Shown: positions 49,213 to 58,388 of the stretch, piece by piece | Layout of the letters: each line of letters opens with the position of its first letter | How positions within the stretch are numbered: the stretch's first letter is position 1 | DNA from: Bradyrhizobium genosp. SA-3 | GTDB lineage: Bacteria > Pseudomonadota > Alphaproteobacteria > Rhizobiales > Xanthobacteraceae | Assembly: GCF_004212635.1 (NCBI RefSeq) | Contig: NZ_PSRT01000029.1 | Span: 1 to 64,000 of the forward strand | Direction of reading: 5' to 3' | DNA: 64,000 nucleotides | The notes under the pieces: model-generated | Database searches by the model: none | Seen by the model: the letters and a program-made list of their open reading frames with translations, nothing else | Told to the model about the DNA's origin: nothing | Translations under genes and position numbers: made by a program

Positions 49213-50385
49213 ATGCCGGAGCAGCCGAGAAGTCGGCGGCAGACGCGCGCTGCCATTTTGACTCATTTGCTCCAGTCGGGCGGCTCGTTTCGGCCGCCAC
49301 TGGCGAAGGCGGTGCGCCTGTCCGAGGCAAGCCTGTCGCGCATCCTGTTTGACCTGAAGACCGAGGGCCTGATCGAGGAAGTGCGACGCCCTGCCCCTTA
49401 CGTCGGCGGCCCGACGGGTCTCGTGACGCTCGACGGCTCCGTGGCGCTCGCAGCCCTCGAGCTGACCGCTCAATGGCTCAGCGTCGGCGTCGGCGGTCTC
49501 TCGGGCGAGCTGCACTACACCGAGCGTCTGCCATTGCCCAAGGCGCCAACCGTCGAGACGGTCGGCCGCGTGTTCCGCGAAGCGATGACATTGCTGCGCG
49601 ACTGGACGCGCCGCCGCCACATCACGCTCTCACAGATCGGCGTCTCCATTCCGGGCCTCGGTCGGTTGACCATATCCGGCAATCCGATCATCCCCTGCGA
49701 CGTCGGGCGCATCAGCGGCATGATCGGCGAGATGTTTGCCGACGTGCCGTTGGAATTCACCAATTCGGTGGTGGCGCACGCCACTTTTCACCGCTGCCGC
49801 ACGCAGAACTATCCATTCAGCGGCACGCATCTGTTCGTCTTTGTCAGCCATGGCGTTGCCGGCGCCTGGATGGATGACCCGTCTGAAGCCGATGCGCTCC
49901 AGCCGGTCGAACTGGGCCACATGGTATTTGGTCCGGAGGGACCGCGCTGCCGCTGCGGCCATCACGGCTGCGTCGAGGCCTATACCTCGCTTCCCGCTTT
50001 GGCCGAGCTCCTCGGCGTCTCCGACGCCGAATTGCTCCAGCTCGGCAGCGAATGGGTGCACACGATCCCGCTCTCGACGCGCGTGCGCCAGGAGTTGCGG
50101 CGGCGGCTGTTCCGGCTTGGCCTTGCGATCGGCAACACGCTGAACGTGAAGCCATGCGGTGGCGTCGCCATCAGCGGCTGGCCATCGCTGCTCTCCGATG
50201 ACGATCGCAACGCCGTGGTCGAGGGGATCGACGCCTGCCTGCTGGGCGGCCGGACATTGGCGCAAGTATCCATCGCCTTCGTGCCACCCTCGACCGGCAA
50301 CGATCCGCAAGCGGCCCTGGCCTTCGCCGCCTTCTGCCTGGCCAGCCGCGGCGGCATGCCCGCCACATCGACGGAGGCCGCCTGA
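49213..50385 (+). CDS. ROK-family transcriptional repressor
   Basis: Protein of ~390 aa. The N-terminal winged helix (RQTRAAILTHLLQSGGSFRP, VRLSEASLSRILFDLKTEGL) is followed by the ROK sugar-binding fold. The zinc motif is CRCGHHGCVEAY, and HMVFGPEGPRC precedes it. Regulators such as NagC, XylR and Mlc sense a sugar or sugar phosphate. The start is taken at ATG 49213, preceded by AGGGA at a 5-base spacing; ATG 49195 would overlap the operator palindrome and has no ribosome site. It lies at the head of the ABC operon and probably controls it. Confidence 0.85.
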   Translation: MPEQPRSRRQTRAAILTHLLQSGGSFRPPLAKAVRLSEASLSRILFDLKTEGLIEEVRRPAPYVGGPTGLVTLDGSVALAALELTAQWLSVGVGGLSGELHYTERLPLPKAPTVETVGRVFREAMTLLRDWTRRRHITLSQIGVSIPGLGRLTISGNPIIPCDVGRISGMIGEMFADVPLEFTNSVVAHATFHRCRTQNYPFSGTHLFVFVSHGVAGAWMDDPSEADALQPVELGHMVFGPEGPRCRCGHHGCVEAYTSLPALAELLGVSDAELLQLGSEWVHTIPLSTRVRQELRRRLFRLGLAIGNTLNVKPCGGVAISGWPSLLSDDDRNAVVEGIDACLLGGRTLAQVSIAFVPPSTGNDPQAALAFAAFCLASRGGMPATSTEAA

Positions 50386-50442
50386 CATGCCCTGAGCCGT
50401 GCGGCCTCAACGCGCAAAGCACTCAACACGGGAGGAACTGCC

Positions 50443-51729
50443 ATGCCGATCACAACAACAAGGCGCCGTCTGCTCGCTGGATCTGCTGCCGCACTCGCGC
50501 TGCCGGCATTTGCCCGCGCCCAGGGCGCGGTCAAGCCGCGCCTGACCGCGATCTCGCAATGGTCCGCAGGCAGCGATGGGGCGGCGATCACGGCGCTCGG
50601 GAAGAAATTCGAGGAGAAAGGCGGCGTTTGGCAGCACTCGCCCGTCCCCGGCTTCACCACCGAGATGATGAACAAGCTGCGTGCTCAGATCATGGCCGGA
50701 GATCCACCGGCCTGCTCGCAACTTAAAGGTCCCGAGATTGCAGCCTGGTCGAAGATTGCCCCGACCGTCGATCTTGACGCCGTCGTCGCTGCCGCTGCTT
50801 ACGAAAAGGTCGTCGCTCCAGACCTTGCACGATTGCATAAGCCGGCGGGCAAATGGATCGCGCTGCCGCTGCAGATCTACAGCACCAACATGCTGTTCCT
50901 GTCCAAACGCGCGATGGACAAGGCCAAGGCCGACAAGATCCCCGTCACCTGGGCAGACTTCAATGAGCTTGCTGAAAAGATGAAAGCGGGCGGGGTCACC
51001 TATCCCATCGCCAACGGTGGTACCCGCCCGGACGACGGACAAAAATTCGAGGCTTCTCTGGCGGGCATCAGTCCCACCGCATACCGCGCAGCCGTTATGA
51101 CTCTGGACAAGAAGGCTCTGGAGGGTCCCGAGATCAAGGCCGCGTTCGCACAGGTGCGCAAGATCGCCGACTGGATGGACCCCAACGTCGGCGCCCAACA
51201 CTTTTCGACGAACCTGAAGCGCTTCGTCGACGGCGACATGGGCATGATGATCATGGGCGGATGGGCGCAGGGCGTATTACGCAATGCCGGTTTCAAGTTC
51301 GACGACTTCATGATTGCGCCGGGCCCCAGCGACAATGGCAAGCCGGTGTTCCTGTTGAACGCCGATGCGTTCATCTTCTGGCAGCGCAAGGAGCCCGACC
51401 TCCAGGCCGGTCAGACGTTGATGGCTCAGCTCGTCATGGATCCGGCGATCCAGACGATGTATTCGCAGATTACCGGATCGATACCCGTGCGCACCGATGT
51501 CGATCTTTCCGGTGAAGGCTGGTCGGACGGCCAACGGCGGACCGCAGCAGCTTTGAAAGACGCTATTGCCAGCAATCAGGCGGTTCTGAGCCTTGCGCAC
51601 AATATGGCCCAGGAAAACGGAATGACCGCGGCGATGATCGACGTGATCACGGAATACGTGAAGAACAAGACGATCAAGCCGGAGCAAGCGGTCACCCGCC
51701 TTGCCGATGCCATCGAGAGCGCACGTTGA
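50443..51729 (+). CDS. Sugar ABC transporter substrate-binding protein
   Basis: Protein of 428 aa. The signal TTTRRRLLAGSAAALALPAF has a twin-arginine motif, then AFARAQG. The mature protein has the type 1 sugar-binding layout: FTTEMMNKLRAQIMAGDPPA, KWIALPLQIYSTNMLFLSKR, MMIMGGWAQGVLRN, and QITGSIPVRTDVD near the C terminus. It captures a sugar or oligosaccharide in the periplasm for the permeases at 51726-53499. A GGGAGGA ribosome site precedes the ATG. Confidence 0.9.
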   Translation: MPITTTRRRLLAGSAAALALPAFARAQGAVKPRLTAISQWSAGSDGAAITALGKKFEEKGGVWQHSPVPGFTTEMMNKLRAQIMAGDPPACSQLKGPEIAAWSKIAPTVDLDAVVAAAAYEKVVAPDLARLHKPAGKWIALPLQIYSTNMLFLSKRAMDKAKADKIPVTWADFNELAEKMKAGGVTYPIANGGTRPDDGQKFEASLAGISPTAYRAAVMTLDKKALEGPEIKAAFAQVRKIADWMDPNVGAQHFSTNLKRFVDGDMGMMIMGGWAQGVLRNAGFKFDDFMIAPGPSDNGKPVFLLNADAFIFWQRKEPDLQAGQTLMAQLVMDPAIQTMYSQITGSIPVRTDVDLSGEGWSDGQRRTAAALKDAIASNQAVLSLAHNMAQENGMTAAMIDVITEYVKNKTIKPEQAVTRLADAIESAR

Positions 51730-52649
51730 CCCAAGCCGTCGCGACAAGACCGGGCCGGCCGGCGATTTCTGATGTGGTGCGCCGGCTGCCCGAATATCTG
51801 ATGATCTGGGTGCCGCTACTGCTGTCCGCCGTGCACCTCGTGTCGTTCTCGCTGTGGACGATCTGGATATCATTCACGCCATCCACTCTGGTTCCGGTGT
51901 CGGGCTGGGTGGGGTTGCGCAACTACACGGCGGTCGCGGCATCGCGGAACTGGCAGATCGCCTTCGACAATTTACTGCTGTTTGGCAGCGCTTTCGTGCT
52001 GCTGAGCGCGGCGACCGGCCTCATCCTTGCGATCCTGCTGGATCAGCGCATTCGCGGCGAGAACCTGCTCCGATCCATCTTCCTCTACCCCCTCGCGGTG
52101 TCGTTCGTGGTCACCGGCACGGTCTGGAGTTGGCTGCTCAATCCTGGCCTTGGGATCCAGAAGCTGGTCCATGACCTCGGCTGGACCTCCTTCAAGTTCG
52201 ACTGGCTGATCGACCGCGACATGGCCATCTGGACCATTGTTATCGCTGCCATCTGGCAATCCTCGGGCTTCGCCATGGCGCTCTTCCTTGCCGGCCTTCG
52301 CTCGGTCGATGCCGACCTCATCAAGGCTGCGCAGATCGACGGCGCAGGACCGGTCCGAATGTACCGGCGCGTCCTTCTGCCGACGCTTTGGCCGATCACC
52401 ATCACCGTCGTCGTGATCCAGTTGCAGTTCGCGATTTCGGCTTTCGACCTCGTCCGCGCGCTCACCAACGGGGGGCCGGGAATCGCGACCCAGCTGCCGG
52501 CACTCGTCGTCTACGACCTGATGTTCCAGCGCAGCCTGCTCGGCCGGGGCGCGGCGGCGGCGGTGCTCATGTTGCTCATTCTTCTCGCGGTGCTGCTGCC
52601 GTATGCAGGGTGGCATTATGTCCAGCGGCGGCGGGCGACCCATGCGTGA
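51726..52649 (+). CDS. Sugar ABC transporter permease (MalF type)
   Basis: Protein of 307 aa, TTG start overlapping the binding-protein stop by 4 bases (TTGA). Six helices are predicted. The EAA-type loop to the ATPase is ADLIKAAQIDGAGPVRMYRR followed by VLLPTLWPITITVV. It is the first of two inner-membrane permeases; the second overlaps it by 8 bases. The substrate is likely a sugar, in line with the ROK regulator. Confidence 0.9.
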   Translation: MTQAVATRPGRPAISDVVRRLPEYLMIWVPLLLSAVHLVSFSLWTIWISFTPSTLVPVSGWVGLRNYTAVAASRNWQIAFDNLLLFGSAFVLLSAATGLILAILLDQRIRGENLLRSIFLYPLAVSFVVTGTVWSWLLNPGLGIQKLVHDLGWTSFKFDWLIDRDMAIWTIVIAAIWQSSGFAMALFLAGLRSVDADLIKAAQIDGAGPVRMYRRVLLPTLWPITITVVVIQLQFAISAFDLVRALTNGGPGIATQLPALVVYDLMFQRSLLGRGAAAAVLMLLILLAVLLPYAGWHYVQRRRATHA

Positions 52650-53499
52650 CCGAACCTTCGCACCAAGCCGGATTTTGATCTATCTCAGTGTTTCGCTGAT
52701 CGCTGCAGCATGGCTCGCGCCATTGGCTGTTGTCGTCCTGAACTCGCTCCGCACCAACGAGGAGATCGCGCAGGCCTCGATGATCGGCTGGCCGCAGCAA
52801 TGGGCCTGGAGCAATTACGCCGTAGCCTGGAGCGGCTTCTGCGTCGCCGAGACCTGCGCCGGCATCCGGCCGTACATGCTGAACTCCGCGCTCGTCACGA
52901 TTCCTGCGACGATTTTCTCGACCATGCTCGGTGCGATCGCCGGTTATGCCGTGTCGCTCTGGCGTTTTCGCGGCGACAGCTGGGTCTACGGCATCGTGAC
53001 CCTTGGCCTCTTCCTTCCGCAGCAGATGCGTCTGCTTCCCTGGACCATCGTGCTGCGAGACATCGGTCTCATCAACACGCTGGCGGGCCTCGTGCTGATT
53101 CACACCATCCAGGGACTCTCCTTCACGACGCTGTTCTGCCGAAACTACTATGTGGCCATTCCCCACGAATTGATCAGGGCCGCGCGCATCGATGGCGCCG
53201 GATTCTTTCGTATTTTCTGGCGCATCATTCTGCCGCTCTCGCCTCCCATCCTGATCGTCACCGTGATCTGGCAGTTCACGCACATCTGGAACGAGTTCCT
53301 CTACGGCGTGACGTTCACGAGCGGCCAACAGCAGCCCGTCACGGCTGCTCTCATCGCGCTATCTGCTGCAGTTGCGGATATCCCGCAGCATGGCGTGCAG
53401 AGCGCAGCGGTGATCATCGCAGCGCTGCCCACATTGTTGATCTATCTCCTCGGCGGCAGGTACTTCGTACGCGGCCTGACGGCCGGCGCAGTGAAATGA
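52642..53499 (+). CDS. Sugar ABC transporter permease (MalG type)
   Basis: Protein of 285 aa starting MRDRTFAPSRILIYLSVSLI, with six helices. The coupling loop is HELIRAARIDGAGFFRIFWR. It starts within the end of the previous permease gene (8-base overlap), a sign of translational coupling. The upstream in-frame extension falls inside that gene, so ATG 52642 is preferred. The pair forms the transmembrane channel. Confidence 0.9.
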   Translation: MRDRTFAPSRILIYLSVSLIAAAWLAPLAVVVLNSLRTNEEIAQASMIGWPQQWAWSNYAVAWSGFCVAETCAGIRPYMLNSALVTIPATIFSTMLGAIAGYAVSLWRFRGDSWVYGIVTLGLFLPQQMRLLPWTIVLRDIGLINTLAGLVLIHTIQGLSFTTLFCRNYYVAIPHELIRAARIDGAGFFRIFWRIILPLSPPILIVTVIWQFTHIWNEFLYGVTFTSGQQQPVTAALIALSAAVADIPQHGVQSAAVIIAALPTLLIYLLGGRYFVRGLTAGAVK

Positions 53500-53509
53500 T
53501 GGATTTGTC

Positions 53510-54619
53510 ATGGCAGCATTGAGCATTCGCACGCTCTCCAAGCGCTACGCCAATCTGGAGGTGCTGAAGGGCATCGATCTCGACATCGAGAGCGGCGAAT
53601 TCACCGTGTTGGTCGGGCCGTCCGGCTGCGGCAAGTCCACGCTGCTCAACATCGTCGCCGGGCTCGACCGACCGAGCGCGGGGACGATCGAGATTGGCGG
53701 ACGCGTCGTCAACGACATCCCGCCCAAGGACCGCGACATCGCCATGGTGTTCCAGTCCTACGCGCTCTATCCCTCGATGACGGTGCGCCAGAACATCACC
53801 TTCGGCATGGAATGCCGCCATGTGCCTAAGGCCGAGCAGGAGAAGGCGGTCGCGAACGTGGCGAAGCTGCTCCAGATCGAGCCGCTGCTCGGCCGCAAGC
53901 CATCACAATTGTCCGGCGGCCAGCGCCAGCGCGTGGCGATGGGCCGCGCGTTGGTGCGCAATCCCCTGCTCTTCCTGTTCGACGAGCCGCTGTCCAATCT
54001 CGACGCCAAGCTGCGCGTCGAGATGCGGATGGAGATCAAGCGGCTGCACCAGCGTATCGGCGCCACCATCGTCTATGTCACCCACGACCAGATTGAGGCG
54101 ATGACGATGGCGACGCGGATCGCAGTGATGCATCAGGGCAGCGTGCAGCAATTCGCCGACCCCGATACCGTGTACCGCTACCCCGCCAATCTGTTCGTCG
54201 CGCGTTTCATGGGCTCGCCGCCGATGAACACCGTGCCGGCGCGGCTCGAGACCGGGAATGACGGGCCGGTGGTCGTGATCGGTGCGGGGCGGCCGGACGA
54301 GGTTCGCCTGCGCCTGAGGGGATATGAGGCCGCAGCATCCTTCGTCGGTCGCGAGGTGGTGTTCGGGATCAGGCCGGAATGCATTGCCGAAGGAAGCCGC
54401 GCGTTTTCCGGCGATGCGCCTGTCCTCGTCAACGCACCGGTGGAAATGGTCGAGCCAACCGGTGCCGAGACGATGGTGTTGCTGCGGCTTGGGGGCGAGC
54501 CCGCGATGGCGCGAATCTCGCCCGATATCCGCCCCACGCTCGGCGCGTCCGCCTCTTTCGCGCTCGACACGCGGCGCATTTGCCTGTTCGACCCCGAGAC
54601 GGAGCGACTGATCGCATGA
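53510..54619 (+). CDS. ABC transporter ATPase, UgpC/MalK type
   Basis: Protein of 369 aa. Walker A GPSGCGKST, Q-loop VFQSYALYPSMTVRQN, signature LSGGQRQRVAMGRALV, Walker B LLFLFDEPLSNLD and switch His in VTHDQIEAM are all intact. The C-terminal ~130 residues form the OB-fold TOBE/regulatory domain of the MalK subfamily. It energises import through the two upstream permeases. Its stop overlaps the ATG of the SDR gene (ATGA). Confidence 0.93.
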   Translation: MAALSIRTLSKRYANLEVLKGIDLDIESGEFTVLVGPSGCGKSTLLNIVAGLDRPSAGTIEIGGRVVNDIPPKDRDIAMVFQSYALYPSMTVRQNITFGMECRHVPKAEQEKAVANVAKLLQIEPLLGRKPSQLSGGQRQRVAMGRALVRNPLLFLFDEPLSNLDAKLRVEMRMEIKRLHQRIGATIVYVTHDQIEAMTMATRIAVMHQGSVQQFADPDTVYRYPANLFVARFMGSPPMNTVPARLETGNDGPVVVIGAGRPDEVRLRLRGYEAAASFVGREVVFGIRPECIAEGSRAFSGDAPVLVNAPVEMVEPTGAETMVLLRLGGEPAMARISPDIRPTLGASASFALDTRRICLFDPETERLIA

Positions 54620-55383
54620 CGAAGACGACCTATTCAGGCCTTGCGGGCCGCGTGGTGTTGATCACCGGCGGCGCCAGCAGCATCGGCGCCGCCTTCGTAC
54701 GGGCTTTCGCGTCCCAGGGCGCCCGCGTCGCCTTCCTCGACATCGACACGAATGCGGGTGAAGCGCTGGCGCGGCAGGTGGCGGCCGCGGGCCGGACCGC
54801 ACCGCTGTTCGTGCCCTGCGATCTCCTGGACATCGACGCCTTGCGCACCGCGATGGCGGAGGTCCACCGTTCGCTCGGCGATGCCGCCGTTCTCGTCAAC
54901 AACGCCGCCAACGATCAACGCCAGGTTCTTTCCGAGGTGACGCCGGCCGAGTTCGACTGGATGATCGGCGTCAATCTCAAGCACGTCTTCTTCGCGGCGC
55001 AGGCGGTGGTGCCGCAGATGCAGGCGCGCGGCGGCGGCTCGATCATCAACATGTCGTCGATCGCCTGGATCCGCGGCGCCCCGGCGCTGCCGGTCTATGC
55101 CGCCGCGAAAGCGGCGATCGTCGGCTTCACCAACTCGCTGGCCCGGTCGGTCGGCCCCGACCGCATTCGCGTCAACGCGATTGCACCGGGCATGGTGATC
55201 ACCGAGCGCCAGCGCCGGCTGTGGTATCCGGACGAGCAGGCCATCGCCGAGATGCGCGCGCGTCAGGCCCTTCCCGATGCGGTGACGCCCGACGACATCG
55301 CCAACATGGCGCTGTTCCTCGCCTCCGACGAGAGCCAGCGCATCACCAGCCAGTGTTTTCGGGTCGACGGCGGTCTCGGCTAG
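54616..55383 (+). CDS. Short-chain dehydrogenase/reductase in the sugar operon
   Basis: Protein of 255 aa. The NAD(P) loop is TGGASSIGAAFVRAF (one Gly of TGxxxGIG replaced by Ser). NNAAND, the catalytic Ser in INMSSIAW and YAAAKAAIVG (Tyr, Lys) follow. The Asp in FLDIDTN suggests NAD preference. Its place at the end of the ABC operon suggests it oxidises the imported sugar, as in xylose or arabinose dehydrogenase pathways. Its end overlaps lpxB by 4 bases, convergently. Confidence 0.88.
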   Translation: MTKTTYSGLAGRVVLITGGASSIGAAFVRAFASQGARVAFLDIDTNAGEALARQVAAAGRTAPLFVPCDLLDIDALRTAMAEVHRSLGDAAVLVNNAANDQRQVLSEVTPAEFDWMIGVNLKHVFFAAQAVVPQMQARGGGSIINMSSIAWIRGAPALPVYAAAKAAIVGFTNSLARSVGPDRIRVNAIAPGMVITERQRRLWYPDEQAIAEMRARQALPDAVTPDDIANMALFLASDESQRITSQCFRVDGGLG

Positions 55384-56561
55384 CTCGCTCGCCTGCCCTT
55401 GCGCATCGTCGCGAGCACGATGTCGGCGGCGAGCACGCTCGGCGATTTGTTGCCGGTCGACATGATCTGATCGAGCCGGGCGAAGGCTTCGACCTGCTCC
55501 CGGCGCAGCGGCGAATCCGTCAGCAGGGCGGCGAGCGCCGGTGCCAGCTTCTCGGGCGTGCAGTCCTCCTGCAAGAATTCCGGAATGACGTCCTTGCCGA
55601 TCACGAGATTGGCGAGGATCACCGAGGAGACGCGGATCGCGCGGCGCAGGATGAAGGCCTCGATGGCGCCGACGCGATAGGCCGTCACCATCGGAATGCC
55701 CGACAGCGCGAGCTCCAGCGTCACCGTGCCGGACTTCGCCAGCGCCGCGTGGGCAATGCGGAAGGCGGCGCGCTTCTCGTTCTCGCCGATCACGATTTGC
55801 GGCTTGACCGGCCAATTCGCGATGCCCTCGCGGATGGTCGCTTCGAGATGCGGCATGGTCGGCAGCATCAGTTCGAACACGCGCCCCTCCGCCTGCAACC
55901 GGCCGAGCGTCGCGCCAAACACCTCGAGGTGATGCCGGATCTCGCTGCGACGGCTGCCGGGCAGCACCAGGAGCACCGGCGGCTCACTGTTGCGGCGCTT
56001 CTGTTCCTCCGCGTTCGGCCGCAGCGAGCCCAATTGCTCGACCAGGGGATGGCCGACATAGCTGCATGGCGGCCCGCCGAGCTTGCGGTATTCCTCCGGC
56101 TCGAACGGCAAGAGGCCGAGCACATGGTCGACATAGCCGAGCATGGTCCGCGCCCGTCCCGGCCGCCACGCCCACAGCTGCGGCGAGACGTAATCGACGA
56201 TCGGAATCGCCGGACTGCGCGAACGCACGCGGCGGGCGACGCGATGGGTGAAATCGGGGCTGTCGATGATGACGAGCGCGTCAGGCGCAGCCTCGGTCAC
56301 GGCCTCGGCCGTCTTACGGATCAGCCGCAGGATTTTCGGCAATTGCTGAATGACGGCGGCGAAGCCGACGATGGAGAGCTCCTCGATCGGAAACAGGGTC
56401 TCGAGCCCCTCGCGCGCCATGCTGCGGCCGCCGACGCCTTCGAACTGCACACCGTCACCGAGGCGCTGGCGCAGCACCTTCATCAAGGCACTGCCGAGCC
56501 GGTCGCCGGATTCCTCCGTGGCGATCAGGAAGATCTTGCGCTTGGGATCGCGGCCCTGCAT
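55380..56561 (-). CDS. lpxB: Lipid-A-disaccharide synthase
   Basis: Protein of 393 aa. It transfers 2,3-diacylglucosamine from UDP to lipid X, a GT-B fold step of lipid A synthesis at the inner membrane. Motifs: FLIATEESGDRLGSALM, DFTHRVARRVR, YVSPQLWAWRPGR, LGLLPFEPEEY, LLVLPGSRRSEI and AKSGTVTLELALSGIPMV. ATG 56561 shares a base with the lpxI stop; a GTG lies one codon earlier. It is the last gene of the lpx operon. Confidence 0.95.
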   Translation of the reverse strand: MQGRDPKRKIFLIATEESGDRLGSALMKVLRQRLGDGVQFEGVGGRSMAREGLETLFPIEELSIVGFAAVIQQLPKILRLIRKTAEAVTEAAPDALVIIDSPDFTHRVARRVRSRSPAIPIVDYVSPQLWAWRPGRARTMLGYVDHVLGLLPFEPEEYRKLGGPPCSYVGHPLVEQLGSLRPNAEEQKRRNSEPPVLLVLPGSRRSEIRHHLEVFGATLGRLQAEGRVFELMLPTMPHLEATIREGIANWPVKPQIVIGENEKRAAFRIAHAALAKSGTVTLELALSGIPMVTAYRVGAIEAFILRRAIRVSSVILANLVIGKDVIPEFLQEDCTPEKLAPALAALLTDSPLRREQVEAFARLDQIMSTGNKSPSVLAADIVLATMRKGRRAS

Positions 56562-57418
56562 CACGCCGGCAGGCCGATGACGAAGAGATATTTTGCGTCG
56601 GCGAGCGCGATCATCGCCTGCGGCTCGGCCGCAATCGTATTGCCGGCGATGACGGCGATGCCGGCAAGGCCGGCCTTGGCGACGCCTTCGATGGTGCGCG
56701 GGCCGATCGTCGGCAGGTCGAAGCGCAGATCCTGGCCGCTCTTCGGCGCCTTCACCAGCACACCACGGCCCATGGCCGCGCGGATGCGGCCCTCCTCACG
56801 CAGCCGCGCGACGCGGGCGAGCAGCGCGTCAGTGCCCTCGATGTCCTCGACCGCCACGACATGGCCGTCGATCACCACCGCGGCCTGACCGATGTCGAAC
56901 GGACCGAGCGCGGTCAACACCGCCCGGCCGCGCTCGATGTCGGTCTTGCCAGTGTCGCTCGGCCAGGCGCGGCTGATGCAGCCCTCGGGCATCAGCAGAT
57001 CGGGCGCGACATCCTTGATGCCGACCATGCGAAAGCCGTCCTGCTCGAGGATACGGCCGACACCGGACAGCAGATGATCGTCGCCGCCGCGGAAGGCGCG
57101 AATGACGTTGCCGAGCAGGCGCAGCGTCTTGACGTCGAACCGGATCTCCGAGAGCGACGGCCGCACCAATGTGCCGATGAAGATCAGGTCGCGGCAGCCT
57201 TCTTCGCGAAACAGCCGCATCGCGCGGCCGAGCTGGCCGACCGAGATCCAGCGGTGGCGGAATTTCTCCACCCGCGCCGGATCGCAGGCCCCGCGCAGCG
57301 GAAACAGCACCGGCGTGATGCCGCGCGCGGCGAGCGACTCGGCGACCGCAAACGGCATCGCGCCGCCGCCAGCAACCACGCCGATCGGCGATGAAACCTC
57401 TGAAGCCGCCGATGTCAT
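56561..57418 (-). CDS. lpxI: UDP-2,3-diacylglucosamine pyrophosphatase LpxI
   Basis: Protein of 285 aa, DUF1009 family. LpxI cleaves UDP-diacylglucosamine to lipid X and UMP; alphaproteobacteria use it in place of LpxH. Landmarks: GVVAGGGAMPFAVAESLAAR, FIGTLVRPSLSEIRFD, FRGGDDHLLSGVGRILEQDG, EGTDALLARVARLREEG and GPRTIEGVAKAGLAGIAV. The start ATG 57418 has GGGATGG about 8 bases upstream; ATG 57430 is an alternative. Between lpxA and lpxB, overlapping lpxB by one base. Confidence 0.93.
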   Translation of the reverse strand: MTSAASEVSSPIGVVAGGGAMPFAVAESLAARGITPVLFPLRGACDPARVEKFRHRWISVGQLGRAMRLFREEGCRDLIFIGTLVRPSLSEIRFDVKTLRLLGNVIRAFRGGDDHLLSGVGRILEQDGFRMVGIKDVAPDLLMPEGCISRAWPSDTGKTDIERGRAVLTALGPFDIGQAAVVIDGHVVAVEDIEGTDALLARVARLREEGRIRAAMGRGVLVKAPKSGQDLRFDLPTIGPRTIEGVAKAGLAGIAVIAGNTIAAEPQAMIALADAKYLFVIGLPA

Positions 57419-57437
57419 GCCCGCGGCCATCCCAAGA

Positions 57438-58229
57438 TTACTTCGCGATGGCGGGAAGACAGAGCGGACGCTTGCCCTTGCCGATGAAGTCGAGGATTTC
57501 GGCGATCGCAGGGTCTTCGCCCGCGAGCGGCCGCACCGCCACCAGCCGCTCGGCGAAAGTGCCGGGACCATGGAAGAGTTTTTGGTAGAACCCACGCACG
57601 GTCGCAAGCCGCTGCTTGGTGAACTTGCGCCGCTTCATGCCGATCAGATTGAGGCCTTCCAGCACTGCATATTGGCCGTTGACGAGGCCGAACGGGATGA
57701 TGTCGTCGCGAACGCCGCACACGCCGCCGACCATGACCTGCGGGCCGATGCGGGTGAACTGGTGCACTGCGGACAGGCCGCCGATGAAGACAAAGTCGCC
57801 GATCTCGCAGTGGCCGCCGAGCGTTGCCGACGTCGCGAAGATCACGTCATTGCCGACATGGCAGTCGTGGCCGACATGGCTGCAGTTCATGAAATACCCG
57901 CGGTCCCCAACCGTGGTGACGCCGCCGCCTGCGACGGTGCCAGCATTCATGGTCACGGATTCGCGGATGGTGCAGCCCGAGCCGATCTTGAGCTGAGTTA
58001 GCTCGCCACGATAGCTGAGCGATTGCGGCGGCGTGCCGAGCGAGGCGAACGGGTAAATGGTGCAACCGTCACCGATCGTGGTCTGCGCCGTGATATGCAC
58101 ATGTCCGATCAGCTTGCAGTTCGCGCCGATCACGACGTTCTGGCCGATGATGCAATAGGGTCCGATCTCGGTGCCCTCGCCGATCACGGCGCCGTCCGCG
58201 ACCCGTGCGGTGGGATCAATCTTGCTCAT
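57438..58229 (-). CDS. lpxA: UDP-N-acetylglucosamine acyltransferase
   Basis: Protein of 263 aa, a left-handed beta-helix of hexapeptide repeats. It adds 3-hydroxyacyl from ACP to UDP-GlcNAc, the first lipid A step. NCSHVGHDCHVGND carries the catalytic His, followed by GGLSAVHQFTRIG and the C-terminal helices from PFGLVNGQYAVLEGLNLIGM. MSKIDPTARV at 58229 is the usual start; a GTG at 58277 in frame would add 16 residues. A plus-strand gene separates it from fabZ. Confidence 0.95.
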   Translation of the reverse strand: MSKIDPTARVADGAVIGEGTEIGPYCIIGQNVVIGANCKLIGHVHITAQTTIGDGCTIYPFASLGTPPQSLSYRGELTQLKIGSGCTIRESVTMNAGTVAGGGVTTVGDRGYFMNCSHVGHDCHVGNDVIFATSATLGGHCEIGDFVFIGGLSAVHQFTRIGPQVMVGGVCGVRDDIIPFGLVNGQYAVLEGLNLIGMKRRKFTKQRLATVRGFYQKLFHGPGTFAERLVAVRPLAGEDPAIAEILDFIGKGKRPLCLPAIAK

Positions 58230-58388
58230 CAAGCCAATCTTACTCGTCAAGAAGGTCTGGTTATGTATTGAAGTCACTTGGTTTTCGGCTGGTTAGCGCG
58301 ACTATGCCCGATCTGTCCAGTGACGTATCATCTCGGCCTGTTTCATGTGCCGGATGAGGCGGCCTTCCCGGCCCATCAACAGGTTCAT

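Noticed and set aside
55221..56888. 555-aa plus-strand frame over lpxB
   Set aside because: Shadow of lpxB and lpxI; both have full motif sets on minus.
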